Positions 1 to 5,559 of a DNA stretch of 12,148 bases are shown in pieces. The DNA comes from an uncultured Bacilli bacterium. GTDB taxonomy: Bacteria > Bacillota_I > Bacilli_A > RF39 > UBA660. Under the pieces are notes generated by a model. That model worked only from the letters and a program-made list of their open reading frames with translations. It made no database searches and was not told where the DNA came from. The stretch lies in the NCBI GenBank assembly GCA_944363895.1, contig CALVVP010000085.1, forward strand, positions 1 to 12,148, given 5' to 3'. The stretch's first letter is position 1. Each line of letters opens with the position of its first letter. The translations under genes were made by a program, and so were the position numbers.

Positions 1-158
1 ATGGTGTTGACAACATAGTTAATGGTTTATTAAATTTAAGATTTGATGATTTTGAACTTGCTAAGAAACAATATAATGAATCATTGGAATATTTAGATTA
101 TACTGATATTACAACCATATTAGTTAACGGAAAGCAACAATTATTAAATTTCAACTAA
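1..158 (+). CDS. 3' end of an unrecognised gene (partial)
   Basis: An open frame enters from the left edge; the first full codon is at position 3, and it ends at TAA 156-158, giving 51 complete residues. The visible C-terminus reads G-V-D-N-I-V-N-G-L-L and ends in QQLLNFN. It is hydrophilic with alternating acidic and aromatic residues and has no membrane segment. Codon use is like the neighbouring genes. I do not recognise the family from this tail. The frame is open across its whole length, and its stop is followed by a promoter-like element rather than a clear terminator. Whether this is a true gene end or a tail altered by the nearby insertion sequence cannot be decided here. Confidence 0.5.
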   Translation, partial: GVDNIVNGLLNLRFDDFELAKKQYNESLEYLDYTDITTILVNGKQQLLNFN

Positions 159-187
159 AATATGCCTAAATCATGCAAAAAATATCA

Positions 188-215
188 TTGATTTATATTT
201 GTCAAGTGATATAAT
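188..215 (+). promoter_or_regulatory. Promoter facing into the insertion sequence
   Basis: TTGATT (188-193), a 16-bp spacer and TATAAT (210-215), with TG at the extended -10 position. Transcription would start near 222 and run into the left end of the IS at 248, antisense to the transposase. No intact gene follows it, so it may have served a gene that was displaced by the IS. Confidence 0.45.
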
Positions 216-247
216 GTAATAAAATGAAATAATTATCAAAAAGTGAA

Positions 248-268
248 TTCAGTAAAATAGAATAAATT
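248..268 (+). repeat. Left terminal inverted repeat of the IS
   Basis: The 21 bases from TTCAGTAAAA at 248 to AAATT at 268 are the exact reverse complement of 1806-1826. Similarity stops abruptly outside 248 and decays just inside 268, as expected for an IS end. Confidence 0.85.
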
Positions 269-360
269 ATGCAAAAAAAGGAAATTTAATAATAAAAAGG
301 AGAAAAAATATGTTTAAATTTTAGAACATAAATTTTTCTTCTTTTTAGTGTATGATAAAA

Positions 361-380
361 ACTCACAATAAAAATGTGAT
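361..380 (-). terminator. Weak hairpin downstream of the transposase
   Basis: On the minus strand, TCACA and TGTGA (375-379 and 363-367) form a 5-bp stem with a 7-nt loop, followed by GTTTTTA. It lies about 36 bases past the transposase stop. The stem is short and AT-rich, so this is only a candidate. A second, longer inverted repeat (423-432 with 448-457) lies within the last codons of the gene but has no T-run. Confidence 0.35.
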
Positions 381-415
381 TAAAAATATATATTTTACTA
401 GATTATGGTGTATAA

Positions 416-1753
416 TTAAGTTAATCTTAATTGAATTTTTCGATTTAAATTAAGATTTTGTGTAATTGAAGTAAGTGCTTTTTGGATTAGGTTGCTTACT
501 TCATTTTTTGTTGTATTTAAACCAATAATTAATATATCACCATAATTTAGGAGATTTAATAATGTATGAGCAAACTGAATTAATAAGTATATATTTTTTG
601 TTCCTTGTGGTTTTTTAGTATAAATATGAGTTATATTTAGAATATCTGATTTTTGTTCTTTAAATCCTTTGTTTTCAATCTTCCATCTTCTTCTACCGAG
701 TGATATTATTTCTGCTTTGTTTTTAGAAGTGATTTCAAGTGATGTTACATAAGAAAAGTTAGTTATAGTAATTTCACCAGTATCTTTATTAATGGATTCT
801 TCATTATAACTAATAACATTTACAGTATAAAAGTCTTTGTTCTTTAAATCGCCAAATATAATTTCATTTTGATATTCATAATCACCATCAATAATTTTAA
901 TTTCATCAAAATTTCTTTTTATTGTAGGTGCATCAGTTTCTTTATATCTAATGATATATTCAAAATGATGTTCATCACATAATTCCAGAAAAGGTCTACT
1001 TAAATATAATGCATCTCCACCAATAATAATTGGCAGTTTAGGGAATCTTTTTTTAATTTTATTTAATAATCTATAGGCAGCTTTTAATTCACAATCCTGT
1101 TTATCAAATTTTCTATAATTATTTCCATATTCATCAGTATATGTTTCGTTTTCAACGAATTCAGTAGCCAAAGAAAAAGTCATATTACCACAAACTAATT
1201 TTGCTTCTAATGCATAATAAGAATATAAAGTATATTCATTATCTTCACCTTTATTATATACCTTAGTAATAGCTTGTTCACCTAGATTAACCTTAGTAGA
1301 ATAAAGTCCAGTACCATCGATTACAATATGGAATAGTCCGTTAAACCTATATTTATCTAACATCTTTGATCTGATTAATGTTCTAATAATATTTGTTTGA
1401 ATACATTCTAATTCTTCAAATTTTATTTCTGAAATAACATTAATAAGAGTATCTTTATGGGGTAATTCAATGTAATTAGTTTTTAATATATTATTAATAT
1501 TATCTATTACTATATCAGAGTTAAAATCTCTACCAATTTTATTCATAGACTGATAACTAGAACAAAAAGCTAGAATTTGGGTTAATAAACATATTTTAAA
1601 ATCATAAGTTATATAAGACTTATGCCTTGTATCGGTTAAATTATCAATCCAACTAGTTAGTTTTGGAAAATATTGTTTCATAATTATTAACAACTCTTCC
1701 AATGGGTTAACTGCATTTTTTAATTCCCTTCTCATTTTTCTTGTTATTCTCAT
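416..1753 (-). CDS. DDE transposase, IS4-like
   Basis: 445-aa transposase. The RNase-H-like catalytic triad is visible: first Asp in VIDGTG (D146), second Asp in GGDALY (D247), and Glu in RRWKIENKGF (E360). R356 three residues before the Glu, with lysines at 365 and 368, resembles the Y-R-E-K signature of the IS4 group. The basic N-terminus (about 1-60) is a likely end-binding region, and the insertion between D247 and E360 is beta-strand rich, as in DDE_Tnp_1 enzymes. The start is supported by AAAGGTGG about nine bases upstream. The length is typical and no frameshift is seen. It catalyses cut-and-paste movement of the surrounding element. The exact IS family needs a database comparison. Confidence 0.9.
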   Translation of the reverse strand: MRITRKMRRELKNAVNPLEELLIIMKQYFPKLTSWIDNLTDTRHKSYITYDFKICLLTQILAFCSSYQSMNKIGRDFNSDIVIDNINNILKTNYIELPHKDTLINVISEIKFEELECIQTNIIRTLIRSKMLDKYRFNGLFHIVIDGTGLYSTKVNLGEQAITKVYNKGEDNEYTLYSYYALEAKLVCGNMTFSLATEFVENETYTDEYGNNYRKFDKQDCELKAAYRLLNKIKKRFPKLPIIIGGDALYLSRPFLELCDEHHFEYIIRYKETDAPTIKRNFDEIKIIDGDYEYQNEIIFGDLKNKDFYTVNVISYNEESINKDTGEITITNFSYVTSLEITSKNKAEIISLGRRRWKIENKGFKEQKSDILNITHIYTKKPQGTKNIYLLIQFAHTLLNLLNYGDILIIGLNTTKNEVSNLIQKALTSITQNLNLNRKIQLRLT

Positions 1754-1805
1754 TTACTACAACCACCTTTATTATAATTATTATAACAAATATGATTGCG
1801 AAGAA

Positions 1806-1826
1806 AATTTATTCTATTTTACTGAA
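1806..1826 (-). repeat. Right terminal inverted repeat of the IS
   Basis: Exact reverse complement of 248-268. It ends only 15 bases before the -35 box of the next promoter (1842), so the insertion sits immediately upstream of the tRNA-like RNA unit. Confidence 0.85.
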
Positions 1827-1841
1827 AATGGTTAAAAAGGA

Positions 1842-1870
1842 TTGACAAAACCCTTATAAAATGTGATAAT
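1842..1870 (+). promoter_or_regulatory. Strong sigma-A-type promoter of the tRNA-like RNA
   Basis: Perfect -35 TTGACA (1842-1847), 17-bp spacer, -10 GATAAT (1865-1870). Start is expected near 1876-1878. This is one of the best -35/-10 pairs in the window and resembles stable-RNA promoters. It also appears to be the main promoter available to the 2042-2599 gene. Confidence 0.75.
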
Positions 1871-1876
1871 ATAACA

Positions 1877-1990
1877 TATCAGAGTTTATATGGCAACGTG
1901 GCGGGAAACACTCCAAAACCGTTCATGTGGGTTCAACTCCTGCCATCCCTGCCATATGAAAATAAACTCCAAAGATTTGGAGTTTTTATA
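1877..1990 (+). ncRNA. tRNA-Trp-like small RNA or structured leader
   Basis: Read 1911-1954 as the 3' half of a tRNA and every piece has the right length: anticodon loop CTCCAAA with CCA (Trp), stem ACCGT, 4-nt variable loop TCAT, T-stem GTGGG/CCTGC with loop TTCAACT, acceptor strand CATCCCT, discriminator G, encoded CCA. GGTTCAACTCC is a canonical B-box-like word. The 5' half fails: no AGGGATG acceptor strand, and GAAACA instead of a strand pairing with ACCGT; only a D-arm-like GTTT-ATATGG-CAAC (1884-1897) is seen. Instead ATATGGCA (1888-1895) pairs with TGCCATAT (1949-1956), and TGGCGGG (1898-1904) with CCTGCCA (1939-1945), giving one long hairpin. It has its own promoter and terminator. 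It could be a degenerate tRNA, a tRNA-derived sRNA, or a regulatory leader of the next gene. Function unknown. Confidence 0.5.
1964..1990 (+). terminator. Intrinsic terminator after the tRNA-like RNA
   Basis: AAACTCCAA (1964-1972) pairs with TTGGAGTTT (1977-1985) around the 4-nt loop AGAT, followed by TTTATA. The word ACTCCAAA in its 5' arm also occurs at 1910-1917 inside the RNA, so the 3' arm has a possible competing partner. Confidence 0.75.
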
Positions 1991-2041
1991 AAACTTTAAT
2001 CTAAAATATGTAATAAAGTTATGATCTCGGGAGGTTAAAAG

Positions 2042-2599
2042 ATGATTCTAGCTGATTGTATTGATATTTGTAATGATGTAGAACTTTTAAATATACTAAG
2101 TATTTTTAAAAGTATAATTGGATTAGTATCAATTGTTGTTCCTGTTATTTTAGTTATATTTGTTATAATTGATATTATCAAAACTATCACTTCAGGCGAT
2201 GTTGATACTAAAAAATTATGGCATTCTATTTCAAAACGTGTTATTGCTGCTGTAGCAGTTTTTCTAGTTTTTCCAATTTTGAACACAATATTGCGTATAT
2301 TGCCTATTTCTAATTTATACTACATTAGTTGTTATAATTGTGCTTCCCGTGATAATGTTTTACAAATATCAGTTAGTAATGCTGATGCGGCTTTAGCTAA
2401 TTTAGCCCAAGCTATTTCATATGCCCAATCTAATGTTAGCGAAAATACATATAATGAGGCTTACAAATTGTATGAAGAGGCTAGACAGCATGTGAAAGAA
2501 ATTACTGATAAAACGGTTCGTGAGCAATATCAAGCTCAATTAGATTCCTATCGTGATGATTTAGAAAAAATTAGAAATGAAATAAAAGAAAAAGAATGA
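2042..2599 (+). CDS. TrbC/VirB2-like small membrane protein with helical tail
   Basis: 185 aa. Two hydrophobic helices (about 24-46 and 66-86) enclose a short polar loop with SGDVDTKKLW, followed by SKRVIAAVAV; this two-helix pattern with a G-D-loop and a basic K-R before the second helix resembles the TrbC/VirB2 pilin-like proteins of Gram-positive conjugation elements, but the match is by pattern only. Residues about 113-183 are charged, rich in Ala/Glu/Gln/Lys and probably form a long helix or coiled coil, an unusual addition to this fold. Cysteines occur as pairs (C6/C10, C97/C100 in a CxxC). The start is fixed by GGGAGG at 2029-2034, seven bases upstream. No other conjugation genes are nearby. 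Expression may depend on read-through of the upstream terminator, although TTGGAG (1978-1983) with TAAAAT (2002-2007) is a weaker local promoter option. Confidence 0.6.
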   Translation: MILADCIDICNDVELLNILSIFKSIIGLVSIVVPVILVIFVIIDIIKTITSGDVDTKKLWHSISKRVIAAVAVFLVFPILNTILRILPISNLYYISCYNCASRDNVLQISVSNADAALANLAQAISYAQSNVSENTYNEAYKLYEEARQHVKEITDKTVREQYQAQLDSYRDDLEKIRNEIKEKE

Positions 2600-2624
2600 T
2601 ACTATTTATATAATATCATTCTTT
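2591..2624. terminator. Bidirectional terminator between convergent genes
   Basis: An 11-bp perfect stem AAAGAATGATA (2591-2601) with TATCATTCTTT (2614-2624) and a 12-nt loop. It has A-runs on the left and T-runs on the right, so it can work for both strands. It overlaps the 3' ends of both converging genes. Confidence 0.75.
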
Positions 2625-3151
2625 TTAAATTCCTTTTTGTAGAAAATGTATCCGATAATATCTAATATTGCATATATAATAATAAATAAGCCAATCATCG
2701 AATATACTAAATCAGTTAAAGCAACATATAATCCACAAATAATAAGTAAAATTGAAACAATTAATCTTGCCACAAATGAAACAGTATTTTCCTTATTGTT
2801 TAAGGTTTCAATAAGTCGCATAACGCCACTATAGATTATCCAGCCACCAAAGATCAATCTAATTGTTGTCTCAATCAAAGAAGAAAATAAAATAACAAAT
2901 AAACCTAAAATAGCCAATATAATACCGCTGATAAGTTTAGATTTTTGTTCTATATTTAATTTTTTTAAAGTTTTGTGATAACTAATAATATTAAATATTC
3001 CGACAAGAATTAAACTTCCCCCAGCAATATATGATATAAATTTTAATATTCCTCCTGGATTAGTAAATAGAATAATTCCAAAAAGTAAAAATAAAATTGA
3101 ACTAAATAAGGAATTATCATTAGAATAATTGATAATTGTAATTTTTTTCAT
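2606..3151 (-). CDS. HdeD/DUF308-like membrane protein
   Basis: 181 aa, almost entirely membrane-embedded. About six hydrophobic helices are visible, in three similar hairpin-like pairs (roughly 14-34, 38-58, 72-92, 94-112, 124-144, 148-170), with the recurring Gly-rich pattern of the DUF308/HdeD family (for example SLILVGIFNI, GWIIYSGVMR, LFIIIYAILD). It ends with a basic tail, KKEFKKND. HdeD proteins are linked to acid tolerance in enterobacteria, but in Bacillota the role is not established, so no function is assigned. It starts at ATG 3149-3151 behind GGTGAT, which follows the -10 box by six bases. It diverges from the 3261 gene and converges on the 2042 gene. Confidence 0.75.
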   Translation of the reverse strand: MKKITIINYSNDNSLFSSILFLLFGIILFTNPGGILKFISYIAGGSLILVGIFNIISYHKTLKKLNIEQKSKLISGIILAILGLFVILFSSLIETTIRLIFGGWIIYSGVMRLIETLNNKENTVSFVARLIVSILLIICGLYVALTDLVYSMIGLFIIIYAILDIIGYIFYKKEFKKNDII

Positions 3152-3154
3152 TTA

Positions 3155-3195
3155 ATCACCATTAATATTATATAATAAAAGAAATAAATATACAA
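3155..3195 (-). promoter_or_regulatory. Promoter fused to SD, DUF308-like gene
   Basis: Minus strand: TTGTAT (3195-3190), 17-bp spacer, TATAAT (3172-3167), six bases, then SD GGTGAT (3160-3155) and ATG at 3151. The predicted start of transcription falls on or next to the SD. One of four such modules in this window. Confidence 0.75.
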
Positions 3196-3203
3196 CTAAG
3201 AAA

Positions 3204-3232
3204 TTGACAAATCATGCAAGAATATATAAAAT
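3204..3232 (+). promoter_or_regulatory. Promoter of the 527-aa membrane protein gene
   Basis: TTGACA (3204-3209), 17-bp spacer, TAAAAT (3227-3232); start expected near 3239. It faces away from the minus-strand promoter, with the two -35 boxes eight bases apart. It rules out translation from any ATG upstream of 3239. Confidence 0.7.
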
Positions 3233-3260
3233 AAAAGTAGAGATTAAAAAAGGAGCATTT

Positions 3261-4844
3261 ATGAAAAAGAATTTATTAAAAATGTTATTATGTTTAATTG
3301 TAATTTTTGTTTTGTATTATTTTATGTTACCACCAATCAATTTAAGTGATCCTAGTTTTTGGTCGTTTATGTTTTTTGGCTTTATTATTTGTACGATTAT
3401 TTGGCTGTTATTTTCTAGTAATGCTAGCTTTGACACAATTATTAATAATAAAAAAGTTCAAAAAAATCGTTTCCTATATTTAATTTTAGGAAGTATTTCC
3501 ATTATTGTCGGTTTAATTATTATTATCAATATTATTAATTCGCCACTATTTAATGCGAAAAGCTATTATAATCGCATTAATGTAATTGATAGCAATTTCA
3601 ATGAAGATGTTGCTCCAGTTGATTTTAATAATTTACCTCTTTTAGATAAAAATTCTTCTATCAAATTAGGCGATAAAGTAATGGGACAAATGACTGATTT
3701 AGTATCACAATTTGAAGTTTCTAATAATTATACACAGATTAATTATAACGACGACATAATTAGAGTAACACCGTTGGAATATTCTGGCTTAATTAAATAT
3801 TTTACTAATCGAAGTAAAGGTGTGGCTGGCTATATTACTGTTGATTCAGTTACTGGTGAATCTAATTTAGTTAGATTAGAAAACGGTATGAAATATATGC
3901 CATCTAGTTTTTTCTTTGAAAATTTATATCGTAAATTAAGAATAAGTTATCCTTTCACTATTTTTGGCGAAGTTAATTTTGAAATTGACGATGAAGGTAA
4001 TCCTTATTGGATTGCCGAAACATTAAAATATAGCGGCGTTGGGTTAAGAAAAGAAGTAACAGGTGTTGTTATTTTAAATCCAATTGATGGATCTTCTAAA
4101 AAATATCAAGTAGAAGATGTCCCAACTTGGGTTGACCATGTTTATTCGGCTAATTTAATTATCGAACAATTAGATAATTGGGGAAAATACAAAAATGGTT
4201 TTTTAAATTCTATTTTTGGTCAAAAAGATGTTGTAAGAACAACTGATGGTTATAATTATCTAGCGATGAATGATGATATCTATTTATATACTGGTATAAC
4301 ATCCGTTTCTAGTGATGGTTCTAATATTGGGTTTGTTCTTGTCAATATGCGGACTAAAGAAACGAAATTTTATGATGTGGCTGGAGCCGAAGAAACCGCG
4401 GCCATGGCTTCAGCGGAAGGGCAAGTTCAGCAGATGAATTACATTTCCACTTTCCCACTACTTATTAATTTAGATAATAAGCCAACTTATTTAATGAGTT
4501 TAAAAGATAATGCGGGATTAGTTAAAATGTATGCTTTTGTCGATTATACAGATTATCAACGAGTTGTAGTTACTGATGCTTCTGAAGGGATTATTCAAGC
4601 AGCCCAAAATTATTTGGGTGGTAGTATCACTGTAGGCGAAGAAATGTCAGCTACTATTATTATCGATAATATAACAACTGCTGTTTTAGATGGCACAACT
4701 TATTATTATTTAAAAGCTGATGATGATGTTTATCGTGCGTCCTTAAAAATAAATCAAACCATCTTACCATTTTTAAATTCTGGTGATGAAGTAAAAATTA
4801 CTTATAAAGAAGCAGAAATTAAAGAAATTGTCAATATTGAATAG
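3261..4844 (+). CDS. Membrane-anchored protein with large conserved outer domain, function unknown
   Basis: 527 aa from ATG 3261, chosen because AAAAAAGGAG lies seven bases upstream and the promoter (3204-3232) lies inside any longer frame. Three N-terminal transmembrane helices (about 5-23, 33-51, 71-93) are followed by a soluble domain of some 430 residues, which by the positive-inside rule is probably extracytoplasmic. The soluble part has well-ordered stretches such as FGEVNFEIDDEGNPYWI, VPTWVDHVYSANLIIEQ, NGFLNSIFGQ and TFPLLINLDNKPTYLMSLKD. From memory these resemble a widespread Bacillota family with no settled function, sometimes labelled CvpA-like. The last 70 residues look like a separate small beta domain. 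It is not obviously an enzyme. It appears to be a single-gene unit; a 5-bp hairpin at 4836-4849 has no T-run, so read-through into the next gene is possible. Confidence 0.65.
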   Translation: MKKNLLKMLLCLIVIFVLYYFMLPPINLSDPSFWSFMFFGFIICTIIWLLFSSNASFDTIINNKKVQKNRFLYLILGSISIIVGLIIIINIINSPLFNAKSYYNRINVIDSNFNEDVAPVDFNNLPLLDKNSSIKLGDKVMGQMTDLVSQFEVSNNYTQINYNDDIIRVTPLEYSGLIKYFTNRSKGVAGYITVDSVTGESNLVRLENGMKYMPSSFFFENLYRKLRISYPFTIFGEVNFEIDDEGNPYWIAETLKYSGVGLRKEVTGVVILNPIDGSSKKYQVEDVPTWVDHVYSANLIIEQLDNWGKYKNGFLNSIFGQKDVVRTTDGYNYLAMNDDIYLYTGITSVSSDGSNIGFVLVNMRTKETKFYDVAGAEETAAMASAEGQVQQMNYISTFPLLINLDNKPTYLMSLKDNAGLVKMYAFVDYTDYQRVVVTDASEGIIQAAQNYLGGSITVGEEMSATIIIDNITTAVLDGTTYYYLKADDDVYRASLKINQTILPFLNSGDEVKITYKEAEIKEIVNIE

Positions 4845-4853
4845 TCAATTATC

Positions 4854-4894
4854 TTGTAAAAATGTTACTTTTTTGCTATAATTATATTGGTGAA
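4854..4894 (+). promoter_or_regulatory. Promoter fused to SD, HTH gene
   Basis: TTGTAA (4854-4859), 17-bp spacer, perfect TATAAT (4877-4882), six bases, then SD GGTGAA (4889-4894) and ATG at 4900. The 5' end of the mRNA would coincide with the SD. A copy of GTTACTTTT lies between the two boxes (4864-4872). Confidence 0.75.
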
Positions 4895-4916
4895 TCAATA
4901 TGGATAGAAAAGTAAC
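4864..4916. promoter_or_regulatory. Inverted repeat GTTACTTTT...AAAAGTAAC around the HTH start
   Basis: GTTACTTTT (4864-4872) and its exact reverse complement AAAAGTAAC (4908-4916) bracket the -10 box, SD and start codon of the HTH gene. The same word recurs in the palindrome before feoA. Candidate autoregulatory operators, by inference. Confidence 0.4.
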
Positions 4917-5235
4917 AGCTGCTAAATTAATTGCTGATAAGTTAAGAGGTAAAACTTATCTTACTTATGAGGAAATAGCTAATATAACCGGTTATCATCC
5001 CAAATATATTTTAAAATTAAAAAAAGAAATTTTAGAAGGTCAAATAAATTTTAAACATGGCAATAAAAATCGCCAACCAATTAATAAAATTAGCCAAAAA
5101 GAAAAAGATTATATAATCAATTTATATAAAAGAAGTAACGCAAGTATTCGGAAATTTTGTAAGTTTTATAACCGAAGGAGTTATTCTTGCATTTATAATA
5201 TTTTAAATGAAGCTGGATTAATTAAGAAGAATTAG
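4900..5235 (+). CDS. Stand-alone helix-turn-helix protein, transposase-N-terminus type
   Basis: 111 aa, strongly basic. Residues about 5-45 read as an N-terminal helix-turn-helix (KLIADKLRGK, TYEEIANITGY, PKYILKLKKE). They are followed by a linker with HGNKNRQPINK and a second helical unit (KEKDYIINLYK, SCIYNILNEAGLI). This order - HTH, then a GxKNR.P linker, then a second HTH ending in a 'Y.IL.EAG.I' motif - is known from the N-terminal DNA-binding part of ISNCY/IS1202-type transposases. No catalytic DDE region follows: the frame ends at 5235 in a good terminator, so it is complete as it stands. It has its own promoter. It may be a domesticated transposase DNA-binding part acting as a transcription factor, possibly for itself and feoAB. 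A decayed IS remnant is the alternative. Confidence 0.65.
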   Translation: MDRKVTAAKLIADKLRGKTYLTYEEIANITGYHPKYILKLKKEILEGQINFKHGNKNRQPINKISQKEKDYIINLYKRSNASIRKFCKFYNRRSYSCIYNILNEAGLIKKN

Positions 5236-5255
5236 TCAAATGACTAATTTTTTTT
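5231..5255 (+). terminator. Terminator of the HTH gene
   Basis: ATTAGTC (5231-5237) pairs with GACTAAT (5242-5248) around a 4-nt loop, followed by a run of eight Ts. The stem starts within the last codons and includes the stop. Confidence 0.85.
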
Positions 5256-5281
5256 GCCCAAACAACTAGGCATTATTTGCA

Positions 5282-5309
5282 TATAATAACTAACGAAAAG
5301 TAACTTTTC
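5282..5309 (+). promoter_or_regulatory. feoAB -10 box with palindromic operator candidate
   Basis: A perfect TATAAT (5282-5287) has no good -35 at the usual spacing (CAAACA at 5259-5264). Right at the expected start site lies the perfect odd palindrome GAAAAGT-A-ACTTTTC (5295-5309). A site covering the start of transcription fits repression. It does not look like the classical Fur or DtxR box. Its left half, GAAAAGTAAC, is identical to 4907-4916 in the HTH gene. Confidence 0.5.
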
Positions 5310-5334
5310 AAATAAGTGGAAGGAAAAGATATTT

Positions 5335-5559
5335 ATGTTTTTGAGTGATATGTGTGTAGGGAATAAGGCAATTATAAAAAAATTAACTGCTAAACCGGAT
5401 ATTAAGCGAAGATTATTGGATTTAGGTTTAATTGAGGGCACTAAAGTTGAATGTGTCTTAAAAAGTCCTTTTAATGATCCGTTAGCTTATTTAATTAGAG
5501 GAACTGTTATTGCGATTAGGAAAAGTGACAGTCAAAAAATCGAGGTTGAATTATTATGA
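5335..5559 (+). CDS. feoA: FeoA, ferrous iron transport accessory protein
   Basis: 74 aa, a usual FeoA length. Small SH3-like beta-barrel protein of the cytoplasm that works with FeoB in Fe(II) uptake. Typical elements are present: an N-terminal strand, GNKAIIKKL, the helix with RRLLDLGLIEGTKVECV (the family's R-x-L-x-D/E-x-G-L/I-x-x-G motif), the SPFNDPLAYLIRG stretch and the closing strand with VIAIRKS. SD GGAAGGA (5318-5324) fixes the start. The TGA stop overlaps the feoB start as ATGA, so translation is coupled. No FeoC follows. Confidence 0.95.
   Translation: MFLSDMCVGNKAIIKKLTAKPDIKRRLLDLGLIEGTKVECVLKSPFNDPLAYLIRGTVIAIRKSDSQKIEVELL

Larger units (their letters stand above)
248..1826 (-). 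mobile_element. Complete insertion sequence, IS4-like DDE type, about 1.58 kb
   Basis: Bounded by 21-bp perfect inverted repeats at 248-268 and 1806-1826, with one full-length DDE transposase between them on the minus strand. A 147-bp non-coding stretch separates the left repeat from the transposase stop, and a 52-bp stretch lies between the start codon and the right repeat. I compared the flanks for a direct target duplication of 3-9 bp and found none, so this is either an older insertion, a rearranged one, or my ends are off by a few bases. Intact ends plus an intact transposase suggest it could still move. Confidence 0.85.

Noticed and set aside
310..324. AAAAGGAGA followed by ATG and a stop after four codons inside the IS left end
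   Set aside because: Far too short to be a gene; perhaps a chance SD in A-rich DNA or a vestige.
238..1840. Target-site duplication around the IS
   Set aside because: Compared flanks of 3-9 bp at the repeat ends and found no match beyond AA/AA.
1877..1990. T-box leader, SRP RNA or a known riboswitch
   Set aside because: No T-box consensus (GGGTGGNACC), no SRP GGAAG-type apical motif, and no riboswitch core that I can recognise; the tRNA-like layout fits better.
3204..3260. Longer N-terminus for the 527-aa membrane protein
   Set aside because: The stretch holds a TTGACA-N17-TAAAAT promoter and has no SD, while AAAAAAGGAG lies before ATG 3261.
4836..4849. Hairpin ATTGA-ATAG-TCAAT as terminator of the 527-aa protein gene
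   Set aside because: Only 5 bp and no following T-run.
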